Origin: JAPPLB01 sp965208945
GTDB taxonomy: Bacteria; Acidobacteriota; Terriglobia; Bryobacterales; UBA6623
Reading direction: 5' to 3'
NCBI GenBank assembly: GCA_965208945.1
Contig: OZ242366.1
Span: forward strand, 5,208,001 to 5,272,000
DNA length: 64,000 bases
The translations under genes were made by a program, and so were the position numbers. Below, in pieces: positions 26,354-35,158 of the stretch; within the stretch, counting starts at the first letter, position 1; every line of letters begins with the position of its first letter. The notes under the pieces were generated by a model. The model searched no databases. It was not told where the DNA came from and saw only the letters and a list, made by a program, of their open reading frames with translations.

Positions 26354-27667
26354 TCACGCCTCTTCGTAGAACCATTTCAAGGGCAGAATGTGCAGCCGCC
26401 GCGGGAGCGAACTCAGCAGATGCCCTGTGGACGTCCGCCGGTTTCGGTCTTTCGTCAGATGCTTCCACTTGTCGGGCACCCGGTACGTCCCCCAGGGGTC
26501 GACACGGTACCAATAGTCATGCTCGATGAACACTTCTTCACCGAAGATCCAGAAGTTCGGATACGAAGCGCGCAGACGTCCCCCGATCGGGTTGTCGGGG
26601 ATCGGGTCGTAGGGCTTGATCGCCGAACCCGGCCGCACGAACTGCGGTGGTTCCGGATCGGAAACGCGCGGTGACTCGTCCATTCCAGGACTGACGTGAA
26701 TGTTGCGGAAATTCGTCCAGGTACGGCCGCCGTTCGTCGAAATCGCGGCGGACAACCGGCAGCGTCCCCAAGCCTCGCGGTGTTCCTGGGCTGTCACCTG
26801 ATTCCACACCACCATCAAATCGCCGGTTGAAGGAATTCGTCTCACGCGGATAGGCGCGTTCGCCGCGTTGAGCTCGCTCAACTCCGGGAGCGTCCAGTGC
26901 ACACCGCCGTCGTCAGAGAAGGTCTGGACGGCGCGCATCTGCGCGCAGCGGGCCAGGCACAGGATGCGGCCGTCTTTCGTCTCAGCGGCAGTCGGTTCAT
27001 GAATCGAGTCGAGGTTGCCGTAACCCTGGTCGACCCACAACATCAGATCGCCGTCGCTCGCCTGCCACGTTTGGCCTTCGTCGTCGGAGTAGAAGAACCT
27101 GGTCGGTGAGACGTTCTCCGGGCTCCAGAGATGACCGATGCCCCTCTCCTGCCCTTCGACCAGAGGCTTGGGATGCAACTCCGCCGCGCGGCTGCTTCCA
27201 TAAGATGGCCAGAGCAGGCGGCCGCTGCTGAGCTGAATCATCGTGTCATTCAGCGCGTACCAGTTGACGATGCCGGGAGCCGAGACGAGCACTTCGGGCG
27301 TCCACGTCTCTCCCTCGTCATACGACTTTCGAAAGAAAAGCCCGCGTTGAGATTGTTGACGAAGACGGCGGGCCGTCGCACGGCCCCGGTCCGGCAGCTC
27401 ATCCGCCCGGACAGGGCGGTAACTCGTGATGCCGATCGCGCCCGATTTCAGCCGCAGTACGCCTACCGGATCGGCTTCAGCGATAATCTGCTCGCCGTTG
27501 TCGAGCACGGGCTCCGGCTCACTCCAGGTTATGCCACGGTCCTCGGAATAGAACTTCAGCATCCCCCGGATGATGCCCATCAAGCGGCCATCCTTCAACT
27601 CGACAAGACCACCCTTTTGCGGTGGGTATTCGAGGAAGCGCTCAGTGCGGGGTTCGGTCATCCCCAT
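26354..27667 (-). CDS. BNR-repeat sialidase-type protein, paralogue 1
   Basis: The 437-residue protein has Asp boxes SEDRGITWS, SYDEGETWT, SDDEGQTWQ, SDDGGVHWT and STNGGRTWT of the sialidase propeller. No signal peptide is evident from this start (MGMTEPRTER), in contrast to its neighbour. It shares long blocks with the adjacent gene (IPSTGDLMVVWNQVTAQEHR; LRASYPNF), so the two arose by duplication. The substrate is unknown. The 203-bp gap between the two holds no other gene. Confidence 0.78.
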   Translation of the reverse strand: MGMTEPRTERFLEYPPQKGGLVELKDGRLMGIIRGMLKFYSEDRGITWSEPEPVLDNGEQIIAEADPVGVLRLKSGAIGITSYRPVRADELPDRGRATARRLRQQSQRGLFFRKSYDEGETWTPEVLVSAPGIVNWYALNDTMIQLSSGRLLWPSYGSSRAAELHPKPLVEGQERGIGHLWSPENVSPTRFFYSDDEGQTWQASDGDLMLWVDQGYGNLDSIHEPTAAETKDGRILCLARCAQMRAVQTFSDDGGVHWTLPELSELNAANAPIRVRRIPSTGDLMVVWNQVTAQEHREAWGRCRLSAAISTNGGRTWTNFRNIHVSPGMDESPRVSDPEPPQFVRPGSAIKPYDPIPDNPIGGRLRASYPNFWIFGEEVFIEHDYWYRVDPWGTYRVPDKWKHLTKDRNRRTSTGHLLSSLPRRLHILPLKWFYEEA

Positions 27668-27869
27668 GCCGCCTCCGTCAAGAATTCCGACGCTCCTTCA
27701 GACAATCCGATGTTCGCAATAAACCGGTTCAAGCGAGTTCCACACGGCTCGGAGCCTCGCTTTTTTGTCGGTCGCGCAGCTCGGTCCGCTACGAACAAGA
27801 ACGCAACCCTCAGACGCAGGCAAGCCCGCTGGAGCAGCGCGCCGCACTTCTGAAGAAGGGTCATGTCGT

Positions 27870-29099
27870 TCACGAATAGAGCCAGTCCACCGGCAGCACG
27901 TGCAGCTTCTGGTACTCATCCCGCTTCTCGCTCGACCACAAGTTCGGCCGGAACCAATGGTCGTGGTCAATGTAGACCTTATCTCCAAAAAAGTGCACGT
28001 TCGGATACGATGCGCGGATATACCCCTTGATCGGATTGTTGGGCACCGTGCCGGGCGATGTATCCGACCCTGTGCGCACGAAACGAGGCGGGTCCGTATC
28101 TTCGATGCGGCGGCTGTCATCCATGCCGGGCGAAAGCTCGAGAGTCTTGAAGTACCGCCACGACCGGCCCGAGTCTTGCGAGACCGCAGTCGACAGGCGG
28201 CTGCGTCCGTAGCCGTCGCGGTGCTCCTTGGCGGTCACCTGATTCCAAACGATCAACAGATCACCCGTCGACGGAATCCGCGCCAAGCGAACGGGCGCAT
28301 TCGAGTTGCTGAGGCCGGTCATCTCGACCATGGTCCACCTTGCGCCGCCATCGCTCGAATAACTCCGTAACACGCGCATGTTGGTCGAGCGAGCCAGCAT
28401 GACCAGACGCCCGTCAGCCGTCTCTGCGACACAAGCCTCACCGCAAGGCGCCGAACCGCCGTGACCCAAGTCCTTCCAGTGGAAGAGCGCGCCCGTTGCA
28501 TCCCACGTCTCGCCCTCATCATCGGAATAGAGCATGTGCGTAGCGTAGTACTCCGGCAGCCAGGTATGCCCAATTCCCTTTGTCCGCCCTACATAGTTGT
28601 GAGAAAAGCTCGTGTACGCCGGCAGGATCAGCCGGCCGTTCGAAAGCTGCGTCAAGCTGCCATGGAAAGCGTAGAGGTCGTCGCCAGGAAGCGGCGTCAC
28701 GCAGGTCTCGGCCAACCAACTGCGTCCTTCGTCCACCGATGTCCGGAAGAAGATCTCCTGGCGACGGTCGTTGTTGACCTGCTGCCAGCGTCCGTAGCAG
28801 ATCCCCACCCGGCCCGACCGCAAGCGAAGCAAACCGAGCACATGGGAGTTGCTCTTGATGGGACGGCCTTTGTCCGGAAATGACGAGTCCAACACCTCGC
28901 GGGTCTGAGACCAGCGCTGTCCCCCGTCATCAGAGACCGAATAGACCAGGCCGCGCCCGGCCAGAACGAGCCGGCCGTCGTCACGCTGGAACATGTCCCC
29001 TTTGAACGGAATTTTCAGCGGCTTGCTCTCGTCCGCTGCGAGCAGGCCGGACCCGGCCAACACGAGAGTCCCCGTCCGAAGAAAGTCACGCCGGTTCAT
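27870..29099 (-). CDS. Tat-exported BNR-repeat sialidase-type protein, paralogue 2
   Basis: The 409-residue protein starts with a twin-arginine signal peptide (MNRRDFLRTGTLVLAGSG). Asp boxes SDDGGQRWS, SVDEGRSWL, SDDEGETWD, SSDGGARWT and SQDSGRSWR follow. The region IPSTGDLLIVWNQVTAKEHR and the C-terminal YIRASYPNVHFFGDKVYIDHDHW closely match the neighbouring paralogue. Export folded through Tat fits a periplasmic or surface glycoside-active protein. The shared C-terminal block containing EHDYW/DHDHW is outside the usual sialidase motifs and may mark a distinct subfamily. Confidence 0.82.
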   Translation of the reverse strand: MNRRDFLRTGTLVLAGSGLLAADESKPLKIPFKGDMFQRDDGRLVLAGRGLVYSVSDDGGQRWSQTREVLDSSFPDKGRPIKSNSHVLGLLRLRSGRVGICYGRWQQVNNDRRQEIFFRTSVDEGRSWLAETCVTPLPGDDLYAFHGSLTQLSNGRLILPAYTSFSHNYVGRTKGIGHTWLPEYYATHMLYSDDEGETWDATGALFHWKDLGHGGSAPCGEACVAETADGRLVMLARSTNMRVLRSYSSDGGARWTMVEMTGLSNSNAPVRLARIPSTGDLLIVWNQVTAKEHRDGYGRSRLSTAVSQDSGRSWRYFKTLELSPGMDDSRRIEDTDPPRFVRTGSDTSPGTVPNNPIKGYIRASYPNVHFFGDKVYIDHDHWFRPNLWSSEKRDEYQKLHVLPVDWLYS

Positions 29100-29303
29100 C
29101 GAGATGCCTCTATTCTAATGGTCAACGCGCCAAAGCGCATGGAGAGGATCGCACCTATCAACGCTCTATGGAAAGTTCCCCTGTTCGTGTAATCCAGAAC
29201 GTTCCCCTTTCTGAGCATGGGTTCGTTTTGAACTCGTCGTGAGGCCGGCCGTGAACGGCGGACGGAGCGGGGACACCGGCTCAGGGGCAATTTGCCGCCC
29301 TAG

Positions 29304-29480
29304 CGTGCATTTCTCACCACCCGACGGTCGAAGCACGCCATACGACCGCCAGGACTTCGTTGCGTTTGCTTGCCGTGCTCAACGTACTGTTCAAGTACGC
29401 CTGCGCGCGCCAAGCGGCTCGCGCCTCGTCCTGACGGCCCTCTCACGCACTTCGCCTCGCCGAGTGGTGAGAAATGCACG
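29304..29480 (+). mobile_element. MITE-like repeat, type A, copy 7
   Basis: Perfect 17-bp inverted ends, but both carry a matching change at position 2 (CGTGCATTTCTCACCAC and its exact complement). Flanks are CTAG (29300-29303) and CTAG (29481-29484). It has an intact, empty IS110 target. Confidence 0.92.
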
Positions 29481-29484
29481 CTAG

Positions 29485-29740
29485 CCGCGCCATAGCCGCA
29501 CCAAAGCAAGCAGGAAAGCAGTGACTGGGCGGCGGGCGGGCGGGCGGGTCGGGCGGGGGATTTCTGGTCGTGCGGCCCCTTCGCATGCACGGTGAACCGA
29601 ACGACCGTAAAGGCCGAGATTCGTGTCTCGTGACCCGCACGGACTGCGTCTCGCCATCTGGTGAGAAAGGCAAGGCAGGATTCCCGCCGTTTGTCGAGAC
29701 AAAGTCCGCGTAACGGTGTCTGATACACTCCGGTCTCGCG
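29485..29740 (+). repeat. Repeat debris with G-rich tract
   Basis: No gene. It holds a G-tract array (about 29527-29559, GGGC repeated, a possible G-quadruplex) and a type B fragment with CGAGATTCGTGTCTCGTG. A repeat-like right end, GTGAGAAAGGCAAGGCAGG, lies near 29660-29680. It is probably the scar of an older insertion upstream of the dehydratase gene. Confidence 0.6.
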
Positions 29741-30925
29741 ATGAAGATCCGTAATGTCCGAGTAACCGCACTGCGGTTTGTGTATCCCGAGGACGAGGCA
29801 TTCCATTTTGCGGGCGGGCGTTGCACGGGGCGGCTGACCTGTCTTGTTCGCGTCGAGTGCGATACCGGCGACGTTGGTCTCGGTTCGGTTTACTCTCACC
29901 CGGACCTGGTGCGGGCCATCATCGAAGACCAACTCAGCGACTTCCTCATCGGAGAAGATCCGCTAGAAGTCGAAAAACTCTGGCGGCGCATGTACGGAGT
30001 AACGCGCTGGTACGGCAGAAAAGGGGCGGCGGTTTCGGCGCTGGGGGGAATCGACATGGCCCTCTGGGACCTGCGCGGCAAAGCCGAAGGCAAACCCCTG
30101 TATCAAATGCTCGGAGCGCAACGGGATTCGGTTCGCGCTTATGCAAGCGGACTGCTCTGGAAGCACGATCCCAGGGAGCTCGGTGACGAAGCCGAGCGAC
30201 ATCTCGCTAACGGTTTTCATGCCATGAAGACGCGTCTCGGGCGCAACTACGAGTACGACTCGGAATCATTGCACATCTTCCGCAAAGTACTGTCAGGCAA
30301 AGCGCGCTTGCACGTCGATGGCAACGGACGCTATTCACTCGAGCAGGCGCAGCGCATGATCCCTCAGTTCGAAGAAACCGACATCTTCTGGCTGGAAGAG
30401 CCGTTCCTGCCGGAGGATGTGGACAACTACCTGGCGCTGAAGCCCGCATTGGGCAATATTCCCTTGGCGGCCGGCGAGAACGAATTCGGGTTCCAGGGCT
30501 TTCGCGAGCTTATCGATCGCGGCATGGTGCATATCGTTCAGCCGGATTGCTGCCGCGCCGGAGGAATCAGCGAGTCACGACGAATCGGTGAAGTGGCCGT
30601 CAAGGCGGGATTGCGAGTCGCACCGCACACCTGGAGCGACGCGGTGGCGCTGGTTGGCAACATGCATGTCGTGGCCTCGCTGCCGAACGCGATTTGCGTC
30701 GAAGTCGACCAGACGGGAAATCCGTTCATCGACGAGCTGCTCGTCAACCGACTCGTCGTTGTCGACGGCGAGATCGCCATGCCCCAGGGGCCCGGGCTCG
30801 GGATCGAACTGGATGAGGACGTTGTCGAACGTTACGCCCTGCCGCCGGGCGAGCCTATTCCCGAAGGCAACTATTCGGACATGGTGTTCGGGAGACGACA
30901 CCACTCGCCGGCAGGCCCCTACTAG
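29741..30925 (+). CDS. Enolase-superfamily dehydratase (mandelate racemase type)
   Basis: The 394-residue protein has the capping domain followed by the TIM barrel. Likely catalytic and metal residues are K163 in KTRLGR, D193 (HVDGNG), E219 or E220 (WLEEP), E246 (AGENE) and H296 (APHTW). This pattern is of the mandelate racemase group, which includes sugar-acid dehydratases. It acts in the cytoplasm on an acid sugar or related carboxylate; the precise substrate is unknown. A second, Tat-exported family member lies at 35159. The TAG stop is followed by CCTGC, a possible relic of a repeat end. Confidence 0.87.
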   Translation: MKIRNVRVTALRFVYPEDEAFHFAGGRCTGRLTCLVRVECDTGDVGLGSVYSHPDLVRAIIEDQLSDFLIGEDPLEVEKLWRRMYGVTRWYGRKGAAVSALGGIDMALWDLRGKAEGKPLYQMLGAQRDSVRAYASGLLWKHDPRELGDEAERHLANGFHAMKTRLGRNYEYDSESLHIFRKVLSGKARLHVDGNGRYSLEQAQRMIPQFEETDIFWLEEPFLPEDVDNYLALKPALGNIPLAAGENEFGFQGFRELIDRGMVHIVQPDCCRAGGISESRRIGEVAVKAGLRVAPHTWSDAVALVGNMHVVASLPNAICVEVDQTGNPFIDELLVNRLVVVDGEIAMPQGPGLGIELDEDVVERYALPPGEPIPEGNYSDMVFGRRHHSPAGPY

Positions 30926-30976
30926 CCTGCCGCGCTTTTCCCTTCGCACCACGGGCTGCTCGCCGCGACCGGCGGC

Positions 30977-32560
30977 TTATTGTCGCGCGATGAGGCGCCC
31001 GGATGACTCGAGCAGTTCCTTCGCATCGGGTAACAGATCGAGAGCTTTCTGGACATCCGGATCAAGCGTGTGCTTGACGTACTCGCCTTCGTGAAGGTCG
31101 TAGGCCGATACGTAAACCTCGCGCTTGAGCGTGCGTTTGATATAGTCGGCGTTCTCAGAAAAGTCCGCTTCGGAGAACTCGACCTTCTCACGGTAGAGAA
31201 ATTGCCGGAACTCTTCGAGAACCGCGTCCGTAGGTTCCCAGTTCGGTTCGAGTTTGGGATGCTGGAGGGTGTATTCCTGAGCGAAGGTCTGCAGTGAGTA
31301 CGAACGCCAGAGCGTGACCTGAAACTCGTTGAGTTTGGTTTCCGCAATCCGCACGTCGGGGGTAATCCCACCACCTCCGTAGACGCGGCGGCCCTGATCG
31401 GTCAACTTGACCTCGTCCGTCCTGGGCTCATACTTGTCGCTGCACGGATCGGAATAGTACTTCCACAGCGACACGTCATCATAGCTACGTTGAATCAAGC
31501 GGCCGCTGGGGGTGTAGTATCGAGCGGTCGTAAGAGCGAGTCCGGCTGTTTTCCCCATGGGATATACCGTTTGGACGAGGCCCTTGCCAAATGTCGGCGT
31601 CCCCACGATCAGAGCCCGGTCATGGTCCTGCAGAGCGCCTGCGACGATCTCCGACGCGGAGGCGGAATCACAATCAACCATCACCACCATGGGGAACACC
31701 TCGCCCCCATTGCCACGCTTGGCTTTGTATTTCCGCTCGGGGGAGGATCGTCCGTAGTGGGAGACAATCGTTTTACCCCGCTCCAAGAACTTGTCGGAAA
31801 CGTAGACACCCTCGCTCAGCAAGCCGCCGCGATTTTTTCGAAGGTCGAGAACCAACCCGTTCAAGCCTTTCTTCCGGAAATCAGCGAGGGCTTTATCGAG
31901 TTCCTTGCCAGTGGTTTCATTGAAACGGTCGATCCGGATAAAACCGATTCCCGGCTTGATGAAAAACGATGAGGAGATGCTGGGGTAGGGGATCGATGCA
32001 CGCGTAACCTCGAAGTTCAACATGTCGTCGACACCCCGCCGAACGACGCCGATCTTCACTTGCGTTCCCGCTGGACCGCGCAACCGGCTTGCCACCTCAC
32101 CGACGTTCAGGCCGTCCATCGCCTCCCCGTTGACCTCGGCGATCACGTCTCCCGGGCGCAGACCCGCCTTATAAGCCGGTGTCTTCGGAAACGGAGCGAC
32201 AACAACCGTATTTCCGTTTCGGGGCGCGATCTGCATCCCAACACCGGCGTACTGTCCCTTTTGCTCGTCGCGCAACTGCCGGAATGAATCCGGATCGAAG
32301 AACTGCGAGTGCGGGTCCAGAGTGTGGAGCAGATTGGGAATCACCCCGCTGAAAATCGCCGTCTCCGAATCGATCTGGTCGGCGTAGTTCCGTTCGACGA
32401 CGGCGAGCACATCCGTAAAACGTTTGATCGAATCAGCGACCTCACCCTCGGAAGCGGCAGAAGCCACTACCACACGCGAGCCGAAGACACCTCCCAGCAG
32501 CGAACAGCACAGAATGGCGGCCGGCAAAGTCAGCAGCAGCCTACGCTTCTCAGGGTTCAT
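30977..32560 (-). CDS. ctpA: Carboxyl-terminal processing protease (S41)
   Basis: The protein of about 527 residues has an N-terminal signal or anchor helix, the S41 N-terminal region, a PDZ domain (about 95-180; GVGMQIAPRNGNTVVV, AGLRPGDVIAEVNGE) and the S41 core. The catalytic serine lies in VDCDSASASEIVAGAL and the lysine in TFGKGLVQTV. Such proteases trim periplasmic or envelope proteins. I start at the ATG at 32558-32560, since the longer frame needs TTG. The C-terminal extension of about 130 residues past the catalytic core is longer than in minimal CtpA and of unknown use. Confidence 0.9.
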   Translation of the reverse strand: MNPEKRRLLLTLPAAILCCSLLGGVFGSRVVVASAASEGEVADSIKRFTDVLAVVERNYADQIDSETAIFSGVIPNLLHTLDPHSQFFDPDSFRQLRDEQKGQYAGVGMQIAPRNGNTVVVAPFPKTPAYKAGLRPGDVIAEVNGEAMDGLNVGEVASRLRGPAGTQVKIGVVRRGVDDMLNFEVTRASIPYPSISSSFFIKPGIGFIRIDRFNETTGKELDKALADFRKKGLNGLVLDLRKNRGGLLSEGVYVSDKFLERGKTIVSHYGRSSPERKYKAKRGNGGEVFPMVVMVDCDSASASEIVAGALQDHDRALIVGTPTFGKGLVQTVYPMGKTAGLALTTARYYTPSGRLIQRSYDDVSLWKYYSDPCSDKYEPRTDEVKLTDQGRRVYGGGGITPDVRIAETKLNEFQVTLWRSYSLQTFAQEYTLQHPKLEPNWEPTDAVLEEFRQFLYREKVEFSEADFSENADYIKRTLKREVYVSAYDLHEGEYVKHTLDPDVQKALDLLPDAKELLESSGRLIARQ

Positions 32561-32797
32561 ACGGATTCTGCTCGACAAGAGGAGGACGAACGGGCAACCA
32601 CAAGTATATCAAGCCCTGCTCCGTGTCGAATCGGCGCTGTTCCTTGTGGCGCCTCTCGACGGGGCCATGGGCGCAAATGTTGTCACGGAGGGGCGGTGGA
32701 TCGAGTCAGTATCAAACAGGATCTGCAAGCTTCGGAGGCTTCTCCGGCCTTGTCGAACTCATCATTATTCGCTTTGTCCTGGCCCTATTGGAATAAC

Positions 32798-32973
32798 CTG
32801 CATTTCTCACCATCCAACGGTCGAAGCACGCGATACGACCGCCAGGACTTCGTTGCGCTTGCTTGCCGTGCTCAACGTACTGTTCAAGTACGCCTGCGCG
32901 CGCCAAGCGGCTCGCGCCTCGTCCTGACGGCCCTCTCACGCACTTCGCCTCGCCGCGTGGTGAGAAATGCAGT
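32798..32973 (+). mobile_element. MITE-like repeat, type A, copy 8
   Basis: Left end CCTGCATTTCTCACCAT, right end GTGGTGAGAAATGCAGT. Flanks are ATAA (32794-32797) and CTAA (32974-32977), three of four bases alike. It has an intact, empty IS110 target. The right flank supplies the stop codon of the next minus-strand gene. Confidence 0.88.
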
Positions 32974-35109
32974 CTAACCCGACACCGCCTGTATGCCGTC
33001 ACTGCTCTGGATCTGTTTCTTCAGTTCTTCCGGATCCGTTGTCGGTTGCCGGCAAACGTAGTTGCGGCAGACGTAGGCAGTCGGCCTCGCGTCGACCTGG
33101 GCGCGGGCCGCCAACAGCGGGACGCGTTCGGCTATATCGGCATCGGCGGGGTCAAGCCGGGCGACAATCTTGTTCGGCAGGTAAGCGCCATAGACAGCAC
33201 TCAGCAGCGCTCGTGTCCGCGGGTCGCCGGGGGCGCCGACCACAGCGATCTCCTGAAAACCATCGTGCCACGCTGCAATGCCGGTCAAAAGGCGTTCGTG
33301 CTGGAAGGGTTGGCGATCCGGACCAGCGCCGAACACCTCGAGCATCGCCGCCACCCTCTCGCGGTAGTCCTTCCGATCGAGCAGGATGGCGAGTTTCTGG
33401 AGATTCATAAGCATCACTGAATTCCCCGAGGGGATCGCGCCATCATGGGCTGTCTTGCTGCGGACCAAGAGGTCTTCATGATCCGAGGCAGTAAAGAAAA
33501 AACCCCCGGCCTGCTTGTCCCAGTAGAACTCGATCAGGATATCGGTCAACGACTCGGCTTCATCCAGCCAACGAACTTCGCCACTCCACTCGTACAGGCC
33601 CAACAGCCCTTCGACGAGAAATGCGTAGTCCGTGCTGTACGCCTTGAGGCGAGCCTTGCCCTTACCGTATGCGGCGAACAGACGCCCGCCGACGCGCATT
33701 TCATGCAGTACGAACTCGGCCGCCACCGCCGCCGCTTCTCCGTAGCGCGCCTCTTCGAGCACGGCCGCTCCTTTGGCGAGCGCGGTGATCATCAGTCCGT
33801 TCCAGCCGGCCAGAATCTTATCGTCGAGGCCAGGCCGGACGCGCTGTTCCCTCACTGCGAGCAGCTTTGACCGGCCTTCGTCGATGACACGAGCGACCTC
33901 CTCGATGCCGAGATTCTCGACCTCAGCGATGACTTCGATCGGGCGGCTTACGTGCAAGATATTCTTCGGGCCGTACGGAACATGCTGGTCGCCGGGATGA
34001 TTCCAATTCCCGGCCGCGGTCGCCCCGTAGTGCGAAGCGATGATGCGGCCGTGCCGCTCTCCGAGGACTTCATTGATCTGCTCCAAGGTCCAGATGAAAA
34101 ACTTGCCTTCGAGACCTTCGCTGTCGGCGTCTTCACTGGAGTAGAACGCGCCTTCAGGGCTACGCAGGTCGCGCAGCACGTACTCGAAGATTCCTCGCGC
34201 CTTCCGCTCGAACAGCTTCCGCAACCCAGTATTCCCGGTCGCCTGCAAGCCATCCAGATAGATCGAACTCACCAGCCCCTGGTCATAGAGCATCTTCTCG
34301 AAGTGCGGGACAAGCCATTTCGGGTCCGTCGAGTAGCGATGGATGCCGCCGCCGAGCTGATCGTAGATTCCGCCGTTCCCCATCTGCTGCAGTGTCAGCT
34401 CCACCTCGCTCAGGCAGGCGTGATGGCCCGTGTGCGCGTATTGGCGAAGCAGCAGGTCCATCGACTGGCTTGGCGGGAACTTGTTCGTTCCGCTGGCGAC
34501 GCCCCCGAGTTGGTGGTCATAGGCATGCAGGATGCGGTCCGCGGCCGTACTCACTCGCTCACGGTTCGGAATGCCGCTTGCCTCACCGCTCGCATGCAAC
34601 TGCAGCACGGCCTGAACAACTCGTTCGCTATCCCTCGCAAGTTCCTCTGACTTGTCTCTCCAGGACTGAGCGATATAGGCCACGATCGTCTTGAAGCCCG
34701 GACGGCCATAGGCGTTGTTCCTGGGGAAATAGGTCCCGGCGTAAACCGGCTTGAGGTCGGGTGTCAGGAAGACACTCATCGGCCAGCCACCGTGCCCGCC
34801 GGTGTACAGCATCGTGGCGCTCATGTAGATTTCGTCGATGTCCGGGCGCTCTTCGCGGTCCACCTTGATTGATATGTAGTCACGGTTGAGGATCGCCGCC
34901 ACCTCCTCGTCCTCGAAACTCTCATGCTCCATGACATGGCACCAGTGGCACGCGGCGTACCCGATGCTCAGGAAGATCAGACGGTTCTCTTCGCGCGCCC
35001 TGGCGAGCGCTTCTTCCCCCCACGGATACCAGTCCACGGGGTTGTGGGCATGCTGGAGCAGATACGGGCTGGCTTCGTTGACGAGCGCGTTGGTGTGTTG
35101 CGAGGGCAT
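32974..35109 (-). CDS. Thioredoxin-domain protein of the YyaL/DUF255 family
   Basis: The 711-residue protein has an N-terminal thioredoxin-like DUF255 domain with CHWCHVM (Cys 54 and Cys 57) and NPVDWYPWG, followed by an (alpha/alpha)6-barrel-like region resembling N-acylglucosamine epimerases (FPPSQSMDLLLR, HFEKMLYDQG, EDADSEGLEG, AGWNGLMI). This is the conserved YyaL/spermatogenesis-associated 20 family, whose activity is not settled. It is cytoplasmic. Its TAG stop (minus strand, 32976-32974) lies in the CTAA flank of repeat copy 8. Confidence 0.88.
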   Translation of the reverse strand: MPSQHTNALVNEASPYLLQHAHNPVDWYPWGEEALARAREENRLIFLSIGYAACHWCHVMEHESFEDEEVAAILNRDYISIKVDREERPDIDEIYMSATMLYTGGHGGWPMSVFLTPDLKPVYAGTYFPRNNAYGRPGFKTIVAYIAQSWRDKSEELARDSERVVQAVLQLHASGEASGIPNRERVSTAADRILHAYDHQLGGVASGTNKFPPSQSMDLLLRQYAHTGHHACLSEVELTLQQMGNGGIYDQLGGGIHRYSTDPKWLVPHFEKMLYDQGLVSSIYLDGLQATGNTGLRKLFERKARGIFEYVLRDLRSPEGAFYSSEDADSEGLEGKFFIWTLEQINEVLGERHGRIIASHYGATAAGNWNHPGDQHVPYGPKNILHVSRPIEVIAEVENLGIEEVARVIDEGRSKLLAVREQRVRPGLDDKILAGWNGLMITALAKGAAVLEEARYGEAAAVAAEFVLHEMRVGGRLFAAYGKGKARLKAYSTDYAFLVEGLLGLYEWSGEVRWLDEAESLTDILIEFYWDKQAGGFFFTASDHEDLLVRSKTAHDGAIPSGNSVMLMNLQKLAILLDRKDYRERVAAMLEVFGAGPDRQPFQHERLLTGIAAWHDGFQEIAVVGAPGDPRTRALLSAVYGAYLPNKIVARLDPADADIAERVPLLAARAQVDARPTAYVCRNYVCRQPTTDPEELKKQIQSSDGIQAVSG

Positions 35110-35158
35110 GGCCTACAGCGGATCATAGCAGCGCGTGGGGAAAGTCACGCAGGCGGCT

